From assembly GCA_001828645.1 (NCBI GenBank), contig MHZD01000242.1:128-5901 (forward strand): a stretch of DNA of 5,774 nt, given 5' to 3'. The notes under the pieces are model-generated. The model was not told where the DNA came from. It searched no databases and was given only the letters and a program-made list of their open reading frames with translations. A program made the position numbers and the translations under genes. Positions within the stretch are counted from its first letter, which is position 1. Each line of letters opens with the position of its first letter. Shown here one piece after another: positions 5,430 to 5,774 of this stretch. Source of the DNA: Planctomycetes bacterium RIFOXYC2_FULL_41_27 (GTDB lineage: Bacteria > Planctomycetota > Brocadiia > Brocadiales > Brocadiaceae).

Positions 5430-5774
5430 GTGAAGACCGGTAGCAACTCCATAAGTATCAAAAATACCACACAAATTATCCTTGACGAAATACATTCTGT
5501 GCTTGAAAAGATTGACGAGAGGGCTTATGAGGAGTTTCTTTCGTCTATTCTTAATGCAAAAAATATATTTGTGACAGGTCAGGGAAGATCTGGCATGGTG
5601 TCCCGTACTTTTGCAATGAGGCTTACCCACATCGGTTTAAATGCTTACTGTGTCGGTGATGCCACAACCCCAAATATTGATAAAGGTGATTTGTTGGTAG
5701 CGTGCAGCAGTTCTGGCAGTACGCATATCACCCGTTATATTGCAGGGCTGGCCAGAAAATCGCAGGCTGCTATA
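5430..5774 (+). CDS. hxlB: 6-phospho-3-hexuloisomerase (SIS domain), 5' part only
   Basis: The first 115 codons are present and the frame is still open at the window edge; whole proteins of this family run to about 180-200 residues. The start is GTG. Residues 14-42 are the N-terminal helix region. The SIS core follows with NIFVTGQGRSGMVSRTFAMR (45-64), the sugar-phosphate loop. Next comes LNAYCVGDATTPNIDKGDLL (70-89), then VACSSSGSTHITRYI (90-104), the second phosphate-binding Ser/Thr loop. The Gly-x-Gly-Arg-Ser-Gly loop, FAMRL and the TP-x4-GDLL pattern distinguish this from KdsD/GutQ arabinose-phosphate isomerases, which also carry CBS domains. The enzyme interconverts hexulose-6-phosphate and fructose-6-phosphate in the ribulose monophosphate pathway, for formaldehyde fixation or, run backwards, for pentose supply. 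Which role applies cannot be told without the synthase partner. The gene is transcribed away from the six minus-strand genes. Confidence 0.85.
   Translation, partial: MKTGSNSISIKNTTQIILDEIHSVLEKIDERAYEEFLSSILNAKNIFVTGQGRSGMVSRTFAMRLTHIGLNAYCVGDATTPNIDKGDLLVACSSSGSTHITRYIAGLARKSQAAI

Noticed and set aside
5165..5630. Two overlapping minus-strand open frames (101 and 117 codons) opposite the start of hxlB
   Set aside because: They cross the REP-like repeat and lie opposite the clearly conserved SIS domain; their translations show no recognisable motif and no ribosome site.

Overview
The window is bacterial chromosomal DNA of moderately low GC (by eye in the low 40s %). Six genes lie on the minus strand, running from about 5090 down to 128. 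One gene, cut by the window edge, diverges on the plus strand from 5430. I see no rRNA, tRNA, CRISPR array, transposase or phage gene. Several starts lack a clear Shine-Dalgarno sequence, and most gaps between genes are filled by dispersed inverted repeats. Together with the gene set (RuMP-type hexuloisomerase, HAD/lipid-kinase fusion, PDZ-TPR lipoprotein), this fits an environmental Planctomycetota lineage such as the anammox Brocadiales. That placement is inference from style, not proof; Nitrospirota or a deltaproteobacterial lineage would also fit.

Layout in the direction of minus-strand transcription: yggT, a small membrane protein (5090-4848); a HAD phosphatase fused to a polytopic lipid-kinase-like domain (4786-3509); a gap of about 330 bp holding three different GC-rich inverted repeats (3182-3508); ruvX, the YqgF/RuvX nuclease (3181-2768); a 126-bp gap almost filled by one large imperfect inverted repeat; a TrhP/YegQ-type U32 protein (2641-1400); a small PGPGW-type membrane protein that overlaps it by 4 nt (1403-1161); and, 4 nt further on, a lipoprotein with a YbjQ-like region, a PDZ domain and TPRs (1156-128). 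The last three are tightly packed and are probably one transcript. The repeats may separate the upstream genes into their own transcripts.

On the plus strand the first 115 codons of a 6-phospho-3-hexuloisomerase gene (hxlB) start at a GTG. A good sigma70-like promoter lies about 170 bp upstream, and a REP-like hairpin sits in the predicted leader. The rest of the gene, and any hexulose-phosphate synthase partner, lie outside the window.

The genes do not form one obvious pathway. The group mixes RNA/DNA maintenance (trhP-like, ruvX) with envelope or lipid functions (yggT, HAD-kinase, PGPGW protein, lipoprotein). The most unusual item is the HAD-phosphatase/CTP-dependent-kinase-like fusion. 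I found no convincing new defence or mobile system.
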